From Paulinella micropora (lineage: Eukaryota > Cercozoa > Imbricatea > Euglyphida), in the NCBI GenBank assembly GCA_009731375.1, contig BJOX01000088.1:613385-677384 (forward strand): DNA of 64,000 nt. The letters are read 5' to 3'. Position numbers and translations under genes: made by a program. The number at the start of each line of letters is the position of its first letter. Position 1 is the stretch's first letter. Under the pieces are notes generated by a model that worked only from the letters and a program-made list of their open reading frames with translations, searched no databases and was not told where the DNA came from. Positions 47,953 to 58,419 of this stretch are shown here, piece by piece.

Positions 47953-48021
47953 GTGGCCCTTCACCACACTTACATGTCACGGTTCACGATGCTACTGGAA
48001 GCCCTCCTGGACCATACATAG
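37666..48021 (+). CDS. Multi-module GT25-type glycosyltransferase, 14 exons
   Basis: Exons: 37666-37751, 40071-40212, 40367-40417, 40493-40680, 40772-40821, 40981-43135, 43188-44197, 44331-44785, 44839-44887, 45044-45164, 45235-45462, 46515-46731, 47076-47162, 47953-48021. Every intron is GT..AG, phase is kept throughout, and the total is 4,908 bases (1,635 aa plus TAG). The start encodes a signal peptide ([18 protein letters not shown]). Module 1 has [15 protein letters not shown] and LLLEDDIS; module 2 (from about 42310) has [18 protein letters not shown] and [10 protein letters not shown]; module 3 (43188-44197) has VLEHE in place of the EDD metal-binding motif and [15 protein letters not shown]25 enzymes transfer galactose or related sugars in the secretory pathway or onto lipooligosaccharide. 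Exons 8-14 resemble a GT-B type domain ([24 protein letters not shown]), less surely. The first exon and the GTCCGA, GTCATA and GTACGT donors are the weakest choices. Confidence 0.72.
38000..38845. repeat. (GAA)n/(GGA)n purine tract inside intron 1
   Basis: About 850 bases of almost pure purines. If the first exon of the glycosyltransferase is right, this lies in its 2.3-kb first intron. Confidence 0.9.
39355..40020. repeat. (TATC)n, (TA)n, (CT)n and (ATTT)n runs in intron 1
   Basis: Microsatellites at 39356-39415, 39455-39530 and 39848-39905. No gene is visible between 38850 and 40060. Confidence 0.85.
40681..40771 (+). repeat. Intron made of (GTAT)n
   Basis: This 91-base intron begins GTATGTATGTATGTACTTAC and is GTAT-rich to its TTAG end. 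The donor consensus GTATGT is the repeat unit itself, so many alternative donors exist. Introns 40418-40492, 40822-40980, 44198-44330 and 44888-45043 are similar. Confidence 0.75.
45165..45234 (+). repeat. 70-base intron made entirely of (TATC)n
   Basis: The sequence is GTCTATCTATC…, then CATC/TATC units, ending CCATCTAG. Both flanking exons join in frame (…LPRE-I-R-QRQLE…). Nothing but the microsatellite lies between donor and acceptor. Confidence 0.75.
45511..45721 (-). mobile_element. About 210-bp mobile repeat, copy 3
   Basis: Complete copy in reverse orientation, inserted at the end of a (TATC)n run inside intron 11 of the glycosyltransferase gene (45463-46514). It is nearly identical to the copy at 27804. 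Confidence 0.85.
46057..46266 (-). mobile_element. About 210-bp mobile repeat, copy 4
   Basis: Complete copy in the same intron and orientation as copy 3, with about 335 bases of unrelated sequence between them, followed by (TATC)n at its other end. Confidence 0.85.
46944..46953. other. Assembly gap flanked by a short duplication
   Basis: ATAGGACCATTGGATACGTA is present on both sides of the 10 unknown bases, so the gap may mark a collapsed or artificial duplication in intron 12. Confidence 0.85.
47455..47560. repeat. GGGACATCCC-type short repeats in the last intron
   Basis: GGGACATCC(C/T) or close variants occur about six times, mixed with AAGGGGACATC. The flank at 47190-47215 (GTGTGTCAAAAGTTCGGGT) resembles the end of a Tc/mariner-type element, but only weakly. 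Confidence 0.4.
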
Positions 48022-49475
48022 CGATGCTTGAAACCTAGTATGTGAAGTGGAGCTTGTGAGGTGACAGCATGGATATATTATACTAACTATACTAAGTTAT
48101 ACCACCGGTTATCATGAGTAGCGACTTGGTAAATTAGAATTTATTAATAAAACAACCGTAACCCGCAAGGGTCTTGTTGAGTACAATAAAATCACTTTGA
48201 TGAAACTAAATAGGGCAACGACTGAGACAGAAAACCGACCAGAAATCAAGATTGTTCTAGAACAAATACATAACTGTAGATATATTAATACTTCCGACAT
48301 CAGAATAGCCGGAAATAGTTAGTCAATATATTGGAGATATGATTCAAATTGAATTCCACTGGAATATTCTGACTGTAAACATTCAGATAAAGTGCTTTAT
48401 GAACCACACAGCAAGGTTGCCTCAATAATGCCACTATAAATGGTAATGTTGTAGTGTAGGCATCACCCCCCGGATAGCCGGTAAAAAGTACCTTTGCCTG
48501 GTGACAGGTGCACCAGCTTGTTTTTCATTATAATTTGTCCGGATTGGACCTGATGCTATTTTATTCCTGGTATGTTGCCGTTTTCCTTTTTGGCTTCACT
48601 GAGCTAATATAACGAGACATCATTCTCATCTTTTGAGGACTGTGTTTGGTTATATTACCGACTTTTTACGAGCTATCGTTGGGGGCATTACATTTGGAGT
48701 CCACATCACTAGGGTGATTTCTTTCTGCTTTGCCACACAGGCAACAGAGTGAATTTTCACTGACCTGTCTCACACGGGGACGTCAGACGAAAACAAATAC
48801 TCCAACACAGCTCCCTCATAACTCTTTCACAAAACAAATAATTTGATTGGTATCAAGCAGGTGTCTCGTACCCTCTAGCCTAATCCACATCTGTGTGCTC
48901 ACAAGGGAACATCAGATACAAACTCTCTGTCGTTCTTGCTGTTCTCACACAGAGACCAAGAAGAAGGAGGTGGACAGAAGAGTGAAGGAACACACACAAA
49001 ACACAAACAAGCATAGTGACAGGGGCACAACACTCTACCCTTCTAGTTTGTGCATTTATTTGCATTATCTCACACATACGTCAGGGTATTTTTGCAACTC
49101 TCTGATCGTTTTCTAAAGGTATGTCTGAGAACCTATCCGACCGACTGTCGACTTCTCAAGGAGAGCTTTTCTAGCTTCTCTATTACTATCTGTGTGTAGT
49201 TCCAAGTGCCTCATACTAGATACAATATAGAAAAGAAGGAGGAGAAGTAATCTGAGTAAGGAGAACAAGAAATCGGAGAAAGTCTCAAGACTATTTTCTC
49301 AAACAAAAACAAACATACAAACAGTGTTTCATAGAGGACAGGGAATCTCACTCTACCCTCTCTATTAGTTTCTCTCTTCACTAGTCAATCGACTGAAGGA
49401 GGAACAGAACACAAACGAACAAAAACCAAACATAGGAGCTGACACTGTCCTCCTGTTAATTACTACTACGACATC
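48022..49475. other. Intergenic stretch without visible gene
   Basis: A/T-rich unique sequence between the glycosyltransferase stop and the ATG at 49476. I see no ORF with coding character on either strand. Confidence 0.5.
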
Positions 49476-50152
49476 ATGTCGACAGAGACCGCCGAAGTGA
49501 GTGAATTCTCGGAGGCAGAACAAAGAAGAGAAGAAGAAGAAGCAGGAGGAGGAGGAGGAAGAGGACTGAATGAAGGAGGAGGAGGAGGAGGAGATGAAGG
49601 AGTAGGAGGAGGAGTAGATGAGGGCTGGGATGATGAAGGAAGATATGGAGAAGACGAAGATGAAGGAGGATTTGAACAAGAAGAGACGGGAGGAGAAGGA
49701 GCATATAGTAATCCCTTACCACCTGCCTACACGGGAGGAGGACGAAAAATGATCGACTTGATTCATAAGATCTCAAAAAGCGTGGTATGTGGCTATGTAA
49801 AGCGATTCCCGATCGCAGAGAGAAATTGCAGTTTCTCCCTTTGAGCTCATTGGAGATGCCTTGCGTGACTGCAGACGTACCTACCAAGAGTGGCTTCATG
49901 TATTGGATTCCGGTCGGTCGATGATTCCATTCTGCCTGATTATATGCAAGAGGCAGTGGATAGGTTGTGGATGGTAAGGATCCAGCACCAGCACCTGACA
50001 AAGACATTCCTGTGGTTGATCTTGATGCGTTATATGCGAGTGACAGTGAGGCTGAACAGAAACTGCCAGCAAGACAAATACTAGAGGTGAATCTGGAATC
50101 GTCAGATGATCAAGCGGACCAAGGTGGGGTGGACTCATCACTAACAGCTTAG
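49476..50152 (+). CDS. Small acidic, Gly-rich protein gene, spliced
   Basis: ATG 49476 opens MSTETAEVSEFSEAEQRREE, a Gly/Glu-rich region and GGRKMIDLIHKISKSV. A 90-base intron (49785 GTATGT … 49874 GCAG) joins in phase to TYLPRVASCIGFRSVDDSIL, then LPDYMQEAVDRLWM. After 49973 two frames are possible: the same frame ends at TAG 50083, while another carries IPVVDLDALYASDSEAEQKL, an acidic stretch that looks like a SUMO-interaction motif, to TAG 50150 followed by TGA. No family is recognised. It lies just outside the left end of the Ngaro-type element. Confidence 0.4.
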
Positions 50153-50279
50153 TGATGCATCACTACGTACTAAGTGATCATCACTATTTTCCGTACTTGT
50201 AGTGTAAGTCAGCTCAGAGAATCACAGCGGTTTTCTAGGATCTTCCGCTCTCTCGCCTGCCGGCCCACCCAGTGATTCG

Positions 50280-50353
50280 TTTTGCTGCGCAAGCTTGCAA
50301 AAACCTCATTTCACAGCACACACAACATGAGCTTCTCCCCTCTCTCCTAGGTC
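50280..50353 (-). repeat. Split direct repeat B2
   Basis: This 74-bp copy matches 50778-50851 and contains TTTGCTGCGCAAGCTTGCAA. A hairpin with CCTAGGTCTT arms (50346-50380) overlaps its end. Confidence 0.8.
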
Positions 50354-50570
50354 TTTGTTTTCAAAAACAGAAGACCTAGGTGGTGCATGTCGTTATATGT
50401 ATGATAATGTGCATGAATATGCTTGAAGATGGTAGGCATGAGGCGTGATTATGCTATAATGATGTATATGTGTGTGGTGTAATGTGTGTGTGTGTTTTGC
50501 TTTCCACCCTTTTCTCACCACCACCACCCAAGCAAAAGACATATAAAAGATGGGTGGGTGGGTGGAATTA

Positions 50571-50780
50571 TTCAAAAAACAACCGTAAAATTTGCTCTAA
50601 GCACTTTTGTGCTAGAGCGAAAAATCAAATCTGAGGGTGAAGGGGTTGTCTTTGTAATGTTCAAAATTTTGGAGCGGGAACAATAGTTCCCGCTTAATTG
50701 ATTACCGTAATTAACACTGCAGCGTTCACTTTTCAGTCTCCCTTACGGCCCACCCACTGATATTTGTGAAATGACGCTTT
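50571..50780 (-). repeat. Split direct repeat A2
   Basis: About 210 bp from TTCAAAAAACAACCGTAAAA to GAAATGACGCTTT, nearly identical to A1 at 56800-57008. Confidence 0.85.
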
Positions 50781-50851
50781 TGCTGCGCAAGCTTGCAAAA
50801 ACCTCATTTCACAGCACACACAACATGAGCTTCTCCCCTCTCTCCTAGGTC
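50778..50851 (-). repeat. Split direct repeat B1
   Basis: 74 bp directly abutting A2 and matching B2. Between it and the recombinase stop (52045) lie about 1.2 kb with no visible gene. Confidence 0.8.
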
Positions 50852-52044
50852 CAGTAAAGACCTCTGACTGCAAATGCCAAATTTTTCCGACCTTCCCAGT
50901 CTGATTGCCTTATTTTTCCCGAATCATACCACAATCATTTGGCAAAAAGGAAGTACTTTACAGCATATAGGCGATCTCAACGTAACGGCGGTTTTGCAAA
51001 CGTAACGGCGGTCTGCTGACTTAAGATTTTTGGTGCATCTTGCATAACTTTCCTTTATGGGAGTGTTTATGTGGTCGAACGACTGCTTCACCAGCAGTAT
51101 CGCTGTTCTTTCCAGTGCGACCTTGTTACCACAGTCACTGCATGTGTGCTGTAGGTCCGCATAGCGGAGGGGGGGGCTGTCCTCTTTCGCAGAGCCACCA
51201 GATCCATACCGACCTCCGCCTCCACAACAATTGTGTGTCTCCGTCTCTGTCGTATCGCTGTCTGCTATGAGCCTATATTCTGTGTTTCGTCTCTTTTTCC
51301 TTTTGTGTCTGTTTGCCAGTGTGCATGTCTACGTGAGTGTAGCTCTCTAATTTCCTTCTTCTGGTTGGGTTTGTATCCTTCTTGATGTCAAAATGCACAG
51401 ATTTGTGTGCCGTTGTCGTGTGATTGATAATAACTCCGATGTCAAGTCGCTGGAAGTCGATTACATGTATCATAGTGTCCTTACCAACGTAAGTTGTTGT
51501 AGTAAGAATAATAATTAATAGTATGTAGTTGTCGTTTTATGTTGTAATGTTTAGCGTTTTCTTGCAAACAATTGCATGTTTTTTCGAAATGCTGTCAGCA
51601 CCTACGTTTTTGGTGTTGGTTCTCTTATGATATGGATGTAAGGACATACTGATAGTGTCGAACCGACGCAGCACCCGTTTTTCTATGATCGACCCATGTG
51701 CCTGTCTCTGTTATGTTTGTAAAACGTATTTAACTAAAAAGTAGGGGACTGTATATGACTTTCTTTTGCAATGGTTGACACTTGGCACACAATACTACTC
51801 TATCAGTTACAGTAGCAAGTGGTAGTGCTTATACAATAGTATCTATAGGCAGGGTTACAGTTTTACATCATATCGTCCCAACACGATTTAAATCCGCAAG
51901 CTGTATGTCAATCTAGTGTGTTTCCAAATCAATATTTACTAAAAAAAATGTTTATGCTCTTCCAATGCAGACAATACTGTGCGCCATCATTAACTGACAC
52001 GTGATAGTCATAAAAAACCCGCTTTCGCGTAAGAGAGGGTCGAT

Positions 52045-53073
52045 TTAGTTGATTACGTTGCCGGTCTGTAAGACGCGTGTGATTGTTAGCTTGCTTTCCA
52101 AGCTTATGTCACGCAGGTATTTGTACACGCACGAACTTTTGTCTGACCACAGTCCTTGCCTTCTTATTGCGTAGATTCTCATTCCCAAACGAGCCGCTTC
52201 AGTCGCGGACCCGATTCTATTTGAATGGGATGCGTATATCGCTGGATCCAATCCAATTGCAGCAACTTTCTTTTTCAAGAGACTTGATGGGGTGCCAGCA
52301 CTCAGATGTCCCAATGCGTTGCCAGATAGCTTGAAGAAAAGAGGAGAGCTGTCGGTGAATGAATCCTTGAACGTGTCCTTTATGTATTTGAGGTATGCTC
52401 TGACCCACATGACAGCGCAGAATGATTGGTTCACTTGGCTGATAAAGACAAGCTTCTCGCCTTCCGCGTTTTTCAATTTCTCGAACCTGAGTACCATGTA
52501 CTCGCACGGGCTGTTCCCGATGATGGTATGGTGGAACATGATGTCCGATACCTTCAATGCTACAATGTTACTGACGCGCGCCATTGAGATCCACTGCAGT
52601 AATATTAACGTAGCATCTCTGCAGTCCCTCCATGTCACCAATGGTAATTGTAGTATCTTGAGCAGGTCGTCCCTCAATAAGGGGTATTTCCCCTCTCTCC
52701 CCGGTACAGCTTCTGCTACCGCTCTCTGTTTGGCCAATTGCACTAGCAGACTCTCGGTCGGGTCGTTACTAGTGTGCAGTGCGTATTGGGATTTAATTGC
52801 AGCCAGGTGGCCAGTGATTGTTGACTGTGCATACCCACTCTCCGACATATATTTCAAATAGTGCGCAATCGTTTTGTCGGAGGCAGGAAAGAAGATACGC
52901 CCGTGCTGCACGCACCACTTGAGGAATTGCCGGAGGGAAGCTTTGTATGTTTCCATTGTGGTGTCTCTCCGGCCCGCTTGGCTTGCCCAGATCGCTATCT
53001 CGTCGTCATCTAGTATTGCTGTCCCTGCAGGGCGTAAAATTATTTTAATGAGTAAAATCAAACAGCACTGCAA
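52045..53073 (-). CDS. Tyrosine recombinase of the Ngaro-type element
   Basis: The ORF overlaps the end of the RT ORF and stops at TAA 52045. The N-terminal half has a SAM-like DNA-binding fold (TYKASLRQFLKWCVQHGR, YLKYMSESGYAQSTITGHL). The catalytic residues are visible: Arg in ISMARVSNIVALKVSDI, His-x-x-Arg in YASHSNRIGS, and the Tyr nucleophile in LWSDKSSCVYKYL. This enzyme would join the circular cDNA intermediate to the target. It is about 340 aa and appears intact. The start may be internal, since the ORF begins inside the RT frame overlap. Confidence 0.85.
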   Translation of the reverse strand: MQCCLILLIKIILRPAGTAILDDDEIAIWASQAGRRDTTMETYKASLRQFLKWCVQHGRIFFPASDKTIAHYLKYMSESGYAQSTITGHLAAIKSQYALHTSNDPTESLLVQLAKQRAVAEAVPGREGKYPLLRDDLLKILQLPLVTWRDCRDATLILLQWISMARVSNIVALKVSDIMFHHTIIGNSPCEYMVLRFEKLKNAEGEKLVFISQVNQSFCAVMWVRAYLKYIKDTFKDSFTDSSPLFFKLSGNALGHLSAGTPSSLLKKKVAAIGLDPAIYASHSNRIGSATEAARLGMRIYAIRRQGLWSDKSSCVYKYLRDISLESKLTITRVLQTGNVIN

Positions 53074-55174
53074 GCATGTGCCATGATGGTCTGTGCACGT
53101 GATATGGGTGTTTGTGCCACGTTGGAGCTAGAGTGTATGATGCGGGTGGCAGACTAAATGAATCTCTTGCATGTTCTAGAATCTGTGGCCACCAAGGTCT
53201 GGCTGGCCAATGCGGAAGGACAAATGCAACCCTTTTGCGGGATTTCATGGCAAGAAGGACTGACTGCCCTATTTGTCCGAAATTTGGTGCCCAAACATCG
53301 CGGCCCTCTAGGCGCCAACGTATGATAAGCCTTCCCATGACATCTGGATGGACAGTCAGGTTTGTCAAGCCTGCGGTCAGCGCCTTGGAGTTTCTGTCTG
53401 CCCTCGTGTTGTTAGCTCTCTCGACCCAGCCCCAAAGTTTGTTTCGTATGTTGAGCTGTCCTGTATATACGTCGTCCACCATCTTGCAGAGACGTGTGAG
53501 GTGTGGTCGCGTGGACCCACCTTTTTGCAGGTCTATGACTGCGTTAGCTGAGTCGAACACAGTGAGGACTGTATTACGATTCTGAAGGATGGATCTGAAA
53601 TGGAGAGGTATCACAGTCGCAGCCCAGAGCTCTCGTTCCGTCGACGAATTACCGATCAATTCAGACGGTAGAGATATTGTTACGTCTTCTTCAAGCACAT
53701 GGCCCCCAACCGCGAACTCGCCTGCATCCACCCTCAACTCGACGTCCTGTCGAGGTTGAAATATTGCACGTCTGCATTTGGCAGGATCCCTCAGGATGTG
53801 AAGCCAGTACTGCAGTTCTTGGCTTAGTTCTGACCCGCTCTGTGTAGTGACGCTTCTCCTATCGATTCTGTTGGCTGCGTTGACAGTCACCATCATTTCT
53901 CGAGTCATCAGCTGTGCGTTGGAGAGCGCCAGCTTGAGACTGATCAACGAAGATGCAGTTGAGTGCAGTTGCTGGACCGAAGCCCCTTGTGCGGAATGCA
54001 CGTCCGCCAGGAGCTGGAGGATAGACTTGAGTAGTCTTTCCCTCTTGTCGTTCGGCACTCCCATCCACAAGTCCTTGCTGTTGATGACGTATCCCAAGTA
54101 TTGTACCTCGTCCAAGGGTTCCCACTGCGTCTTCTCGGAAGTGGGAAGACCAAGGTAGGCAAACAGCGTCTTGATGAACGTAGGTATGCCATCGTTGGTG
54201 CGTAGGAATTTGACAGCGAATAGGAAGTCGTCTGCATATTGCATGGATGGCAAGTTCAAGGTCCTTATCAGCTTCACGACGACCCTCATGATCTTCCCAA
54301 ACCAAAACGGCGCAGAACAGAACCCATATAGTAGCGTCTTGTTCTGATAGGTTTTGCTCCTGTGTCTGAAGGCAGAGTATGGTGTACTTTTCCTAGCAAG
54401 CGGAATGGAATAAAACGCGCGTTGCAGATCCACCACGAACATCTTTGTGCCGCTGTCTCCGTCGAGTACCATCTGAATGTCCTTTTCCAGCGTCTCCATT
54501 GTGAAAGGAGCCTTGGCTTGGAAGGAATTACTGAACCGTTTGTCAGTGCACAGCTTCGTCTTCTTGACTCCCGCTGGGTCAGCCAGCACTTGGAGAGGCT
54601 CGATCATGATGCATTCCTCCCTCTTCACTTCTACCGCGTCTCCACGGGTAAGCATGTCGTCAATTTGGTCGTCGACGAATGCAATGTTCTCGAAGTAACT
54701 TGGGTGGTTCATAAAATCGGTCGCTGGAGGCTCACGCTCAAATCTGAGTTCTACACCATATGCGAGCCATGATAGCACCACTGCGTCCGCCCCTATTGCC
54801 TTCCAGAACCCAAGCCTTGCCTTGACTGCATGTGCCGGTTCCTTTGAGTCTGCCCACGGGTTGCCTCTATTGTATGTCTCACCCATCGTCAAGATCTTCT
54901 GTTTGACCTCCTCTAACGAGCCCGAGCTATACTGTTCGACAGCTACTTGTGGTGTTGTCAGAAGCCAGGATACGTATGATACCTCCTCCGCTGGTGTCGG
55001 CACTGTCTGCCTTGATGGGCAAAAATATGCCAGATGACCAATCTTCTTGCACCATACACACACCATGTCCTGAGAGTAGTCTTTAAATACTTTGGACTTC
55101 GGTGCCTTGTGAGGGAGGAAGTCAGAAATCTTTCCTTGCAAGAGGACCCGTTGCTGTCTATCATAACACAGCAA
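53045..55174 (-). CDS. Reverse transcriptase/RNase H of the Ngaro-type element
   Basis: This is a 709-codon open frame. A zinc knuckle (CVWCKKIGHLAYFC) lies near residue 40. The RT domain follows: the FVVDLQRAFYSIPL motif with the first catalytic Asp, and LPSMQYADDFLFAV with the YADD box. RNase H follows with ELRVDAGEFAVGGHV, STERELWAA, VFDSANAVI and WVERANNTRADRNSKAL. The domain order and sequence style are those of DIRS-order RTs. The ORF is intact and ends at TAA 53045, overlapping the recombinase start. The true start may be upstream by splicing or frameshift from the gag-like ORF. Confidence 0.85.
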   Translation of the reverse strand: MLCYDRQQRVLLQGKISDFLPHKAPKSKVFKDYSQDMVCVWCKKIGHLAYFCPSRQTVPTPAEEVSYVSWLLTTPQVAVEQYSSGSLEEVKQKILTMGETYNRGNPWADSKEPAHAVKARLGFWKAIGADAVVLSWLAYGVELRFEREPPATDFMNHPSYFENIAFVDDQIDDMLTRGDAVEVKREECIMIEPLQVLADPAGVKKTKLCTDKRFSNSFQAKAPFTMETLEKDIQMVLDGDSGTKMFVVDLQRAFYSIPLARKSTPYSAFRHRSKTYQNKTLLYGFCSAPFWFGKIMRVVVKLIRTLNLPSMQYADDFLFAVKFLRTNDGIPTFIKTLFAYLGLPTSEKTQWEPLDEVQYLGYVINSKDLWMGVPNDKRERLLKSILQLLADVHSAQGASVQQLHSTASSLISLKLALSNAQLMTREMMVTVNAANRIDRRSVTTQSGSELSQELQYWLHILRDPAKCRRAIFQPRQDVELRVDAGEFAVGGHVLEEDVTISLPSELIGNSSTERELWAATVIPLHFRSILQNRNTVLTVFDSANAVIDLQKGGSTRPHLTRLCKMVDDVYTGQLNIRNKLWGWVERANNTRADRNSKALTAGLTNLTVHPDVMGRLIIRWRLEGRDVWAPNFGQIGQSVLLAMKSRKRVAFVLPHWPARPWWPQILEHARDSFSLPPASYTLAPTWHKHPYHVHRPSWHMLAVLFDFTH

Positions 55175-55525
55175 GATCGCGAATCAGTACTATTAATAAA
55201 TCACGCGATGAAGTATGAAAATAGAAGCGTTTGCCGGACGCAATAGTATTAATTCCATCGGGGCGTGATGCAGTGTGACAAGTACCATCTTTAAGGGAAT
55301 CTAGTAAAATGCCGGGGCGTGTTGCCGAACCAAATTTGAGAAAGAAAAAAAAATGATAATAATAATAAAATAAACAAATGAAATAAATAAAATCTATTTA
55401 ATGACATAACAAAACGAGCCTAAGTCAGTGAGCGTGATGCGAGTCATGCGCGTGTTGCGCTGTATAGTGCGGTCATGCGCGTGAAGCGTCGTCTGACAAT
55501 TTTACTTTCGATTGGCTGTAACAGC

Positions 55526-56785
55526 TCAGTTGCTAGAACGCTGTGGGCGCAGGCTCGGATTCAAAGTCCAGCAGTGCTCGGCGGTGTGGCCGCGTTTGTT
55601 GCAGTGAGTGCAAATGACGGCTGTACGTGCGGGCTGTGCGGTGTATGCGGTCTGCATGGCGGGCGCAAGCGTGATGATGCCTTGTGTAGGTTGGGCCACG
55701 TACTGGATTTGCAGCCCTGGTGCTGCTCCTTGCTGCGGAGGCATGAAACCGGGGACACTTTGCCACGCCAGCGGTTGCTGCTGTTGGCCATGCTGCTGCT
55801 GGTTCTGCCCTTGTGTAGTGTTCGCGCCGTACGAACCCTGAGTGCAGCTTCTCGCCCAGTGCTGGTTGGATCCGCAGATATGGCATGCCCCACGGTTCTG
55901 ACGTCCACCACGTATACGCGGGTCGGTCGCCCTCGAGTTGGTCGTAGTAGGGCGAATCTGCTCCAGGTACGGGGCCACTTCGTCCGCAATCACTAGCTTT
56001 TTACCCACCAGTAGCATCTTGGCCTCGGCGTCTTCCACCTATATTGGGTTTGGGCCACCCATATCCATAGCCAGTGTGGCCAGCGCGTTCGCCATAGAGA
56101 TAGCGTCCGCCAACTTCTCGTTGTTTCGCACATATGCGTTGCTCTCCAGAATCTGCAAAATTATCTTCGCCACGACGAAGTAACGGCGGTGTGATGGCTT
56201 GTCGATCAGCTTCGAGTCGCGCTGGCTCGATTCCTGCTTGGTAGCTTGGATCATCCCCTGCACCTTGTCAGTCAGCCTCGCGAAGTCACCAGTGACCGCC
56301 CGCGTCTCCTCCCTAAGTGCGTTGCGCAGCATATCTCCAATGCTTGCCATCGTACTTGCGTCCAGCCCAGTGGAGTGGTGGCCGCTGGTGTCGGTGCGAT
56401 CGCGAGGTGGAATAGTGGCAGCCGTCGTCGTAGTCGTCGTCGTACCTTGCCCTATCACGGTCTGCTGCTGGTGTAGCGATGGTGCTCCAAATAGGTTGAC
56501 AGGGTTGAGTGGTGAAGCGGATGCAGATGGTGGGGTGTTAGCAGTGCTTCCACCTGCTCCGGCACCGCTCGAGCCAGTCGCGGGAAGCCCAGTGGCCGGC
56601 AGACTAGTACTCGATGTAGCAGCAAAAGTAGTTGAAGTAGTCACGTTTCCCCCACCGAATGCAGGGCCGCCTCCGTTGTTGCCGCTGCTGCTGCTGGCTG
56701 CGCTTGTCTTGTTGTCGTCATCACCCTGTTGAGCTCTGCGCTTCCTAGTAGGCCTTGGGGTCCTTTGTCCAGCTGCAGCTGACAT
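55526..56785 (-). CDS. Gag-like protein with two zinc knuckles, split by one in-frame TAG
   Basis: ATG 56785 opens a Ser/Thr/Gly-rich N-terminal half with a Lys/Arg patch, then a helical region (…GDMLRNALREETRAVTGDFA…KLADAISMANALATLAMDMG). A single TAG at 56041-56039 is followed in the same frame by VEDAEAKMLLVGKKLVIADE and two CCHC knuckles, CHICGSNQHWARSC and CTHCNKRGHTAEHC, ending at TGA 55526. Coding character is continuous across the TAG, so it is either a recent mutation or is read through. Two knuckles behind a helical domain are typical of nucleocapsid-like Gag. Confidence 0.75.
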
Positions 56786-56799
56786 CTCGATTTCCCAAA

Positions 56800-57008
56800 T
56801 TCAAAAAACAACAGTAAAATTTGCTCTAAACACTTTTGTGCTAGAGCGAAAAATCAAATCTGAGGGTGAAGGGGTTGTCTTTGTAATGTTCAAAATTTGG
56901 AGCGGGAACAATAGTTCCCGCTTAATTGATTACCGTAATTAACACTGCAGCGTTCACTTTTCAGTCTCCCTTACGGCCCACCCACTGATATTTGTGAAAT
57001 GACGCTTT
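56800..57008 (-). repeat. Split direct repeat A1
   Basis: 209 bp matching A2 with only a few changes. The element's 5' promoter would be expected here. Confidence 0.85.
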
Positions 57009-57394
57009 CCAGTCCACCCCGTCCAGCCTACAATTCTGGGACTCTCGAAATTTTGAAATTTTGGATTGGCTCATGCTAACCCACTGGCTCAGTATGTATG
57101 TTTTAAGCTGCAGACACTTACATAGTCCTCCCTCCCCTCTACGAGAACAACACGCACAGCTGACGCTCTCTCAATTGTGCTCTTATGTAGCATATGAACT
57201 ACCTGTATTTTGGAACAAAACGAGAAATTTGGGTGTGGATTTTGAGATTTGGATGGAATATATGTTGGTGAGGGTATGTAGGAGGGATATATGTGTAAGG
57301 ACAAATGAATGAGGGAGAAAAACATAAAAAAGAAGAAGTGCTAGGCAGGGTTTAGGCGGACCTGAGGGTTTTAAAAAATTGAATTGACCATATT

Positions 57395-57787
57395 GTCAAG
57401 TGGTATGTATGTATGTACATATGTACATTGTATGTATATATGCATGTATGTATGTATGTATTAATGTATGTATTATTGTATGTATGTATGTATGTATGTA
57501 CATATGTATGTACACACATGTATGTACATATGTATGTATGTATGTATGTATAAGTACTTGTATGTATGTATGTATGTATGTATGTATGTACATATGTATG
57601 CATGCATGCATGTACGTACGTACGTACGTTGGTACGTCGAACGTCGTACGTATGTACGTACGTATGTATGTATGTATGTATGTATGTATGTATGTATGTA
57701 TGTACGTACGTACGTACGTACGTATGTATGTATGTATGTATGTATGTATGTATGTATCTATGTATCTATGTCTTTGTACATACATAC

Positions 57788-57818
<31 letters not shown>

Positions 57819-57945
57819 TATATGTATGTAATGTATGTATGTATGTATGTATGTATGTATGATGTATGTATGTATGTATGCATGCATGCATGCATGTATG
57901 TATGTACGTATGTATTGTATGTATATATGTATGTATATATGTGTT
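57395..57945. repeat. (GTAT)n microsatellite
   Basis: GTAT units with (GTAC)n and (CATG)n variants. The (ACGT)n-like stretch 57612-57660 is self-complementary. Confidence 0.9.
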
Positions 57946-57954
57946 TCTCCCCTG

Positions 57955-57982
57955 CTCTCCCCTGCTCTCCCTCTCTCTCCCG

Positions 57983-58016
<34 letters not shown>

Positions 58017-58256
58017 CCTTCTTTCTTTCCTTCTTTCCTTCCTTCCTTCCTTCCTAAGGCTTCCTTCCTTTTTTTCTTTCTTTCTTTCTTTCTTTCTTTT
58101 CTTTCTTTCTTTCTTTCTTCTCTTTCTTTCTTTCTTTCTTTCTTTTCTTTCTTTCTTTCTTTCTTTCTTTCTTTTTTCCTCCTTCTTCTCGCGCTAGCTC
58201 CTCCTCCCCCTTTTCTTCCTCTCTCTCTCTCTCTCGGCGCGCTCTCTCTCTCTCTT

Positions 58257-58287
<31 letters not shown>

Positions 58288-58317
58288 CTCTCTCTCTCTC
58301 TCTCTCTCTCGTTCTTT

Positions 58318-58358
<41 letters not shown>

Positions 58359-58388
58359 GTCTCTCTCTCGTGTCTCTCTCTCTTTTTT

Positions 58389-58419
<31 letters not shown>

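Larger units (their letters stand above)
50280..57008 (-). mobile_element. Ngaro/DIRS-like tyrosine-recombinase retrotransposon
   Basis: Read on the minus strand the order is repeat A1 (57008-56800), gag-like ORF, RT/RNase H ORF, tyrosine recombinase ORF, repeat B1 (50851-50778), A2 (50780-50571) and B2 (50353-50280). A1 and A2 are about 210 bp and nearly identical direct repeats; B1 and B2 are 74-bp direct repeats. Split direct repeats with a tyrosine recombinase in place of a DDE integrase define Ngaro/PAT-like members of the DIRS order. About 6.7 kb in all. A2 and B2 are separated by 217 bases rather than contiguous. No methyltransferase domain is seen, which fits Ngaro rather than DIRS1. 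Confidence 0.8.
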
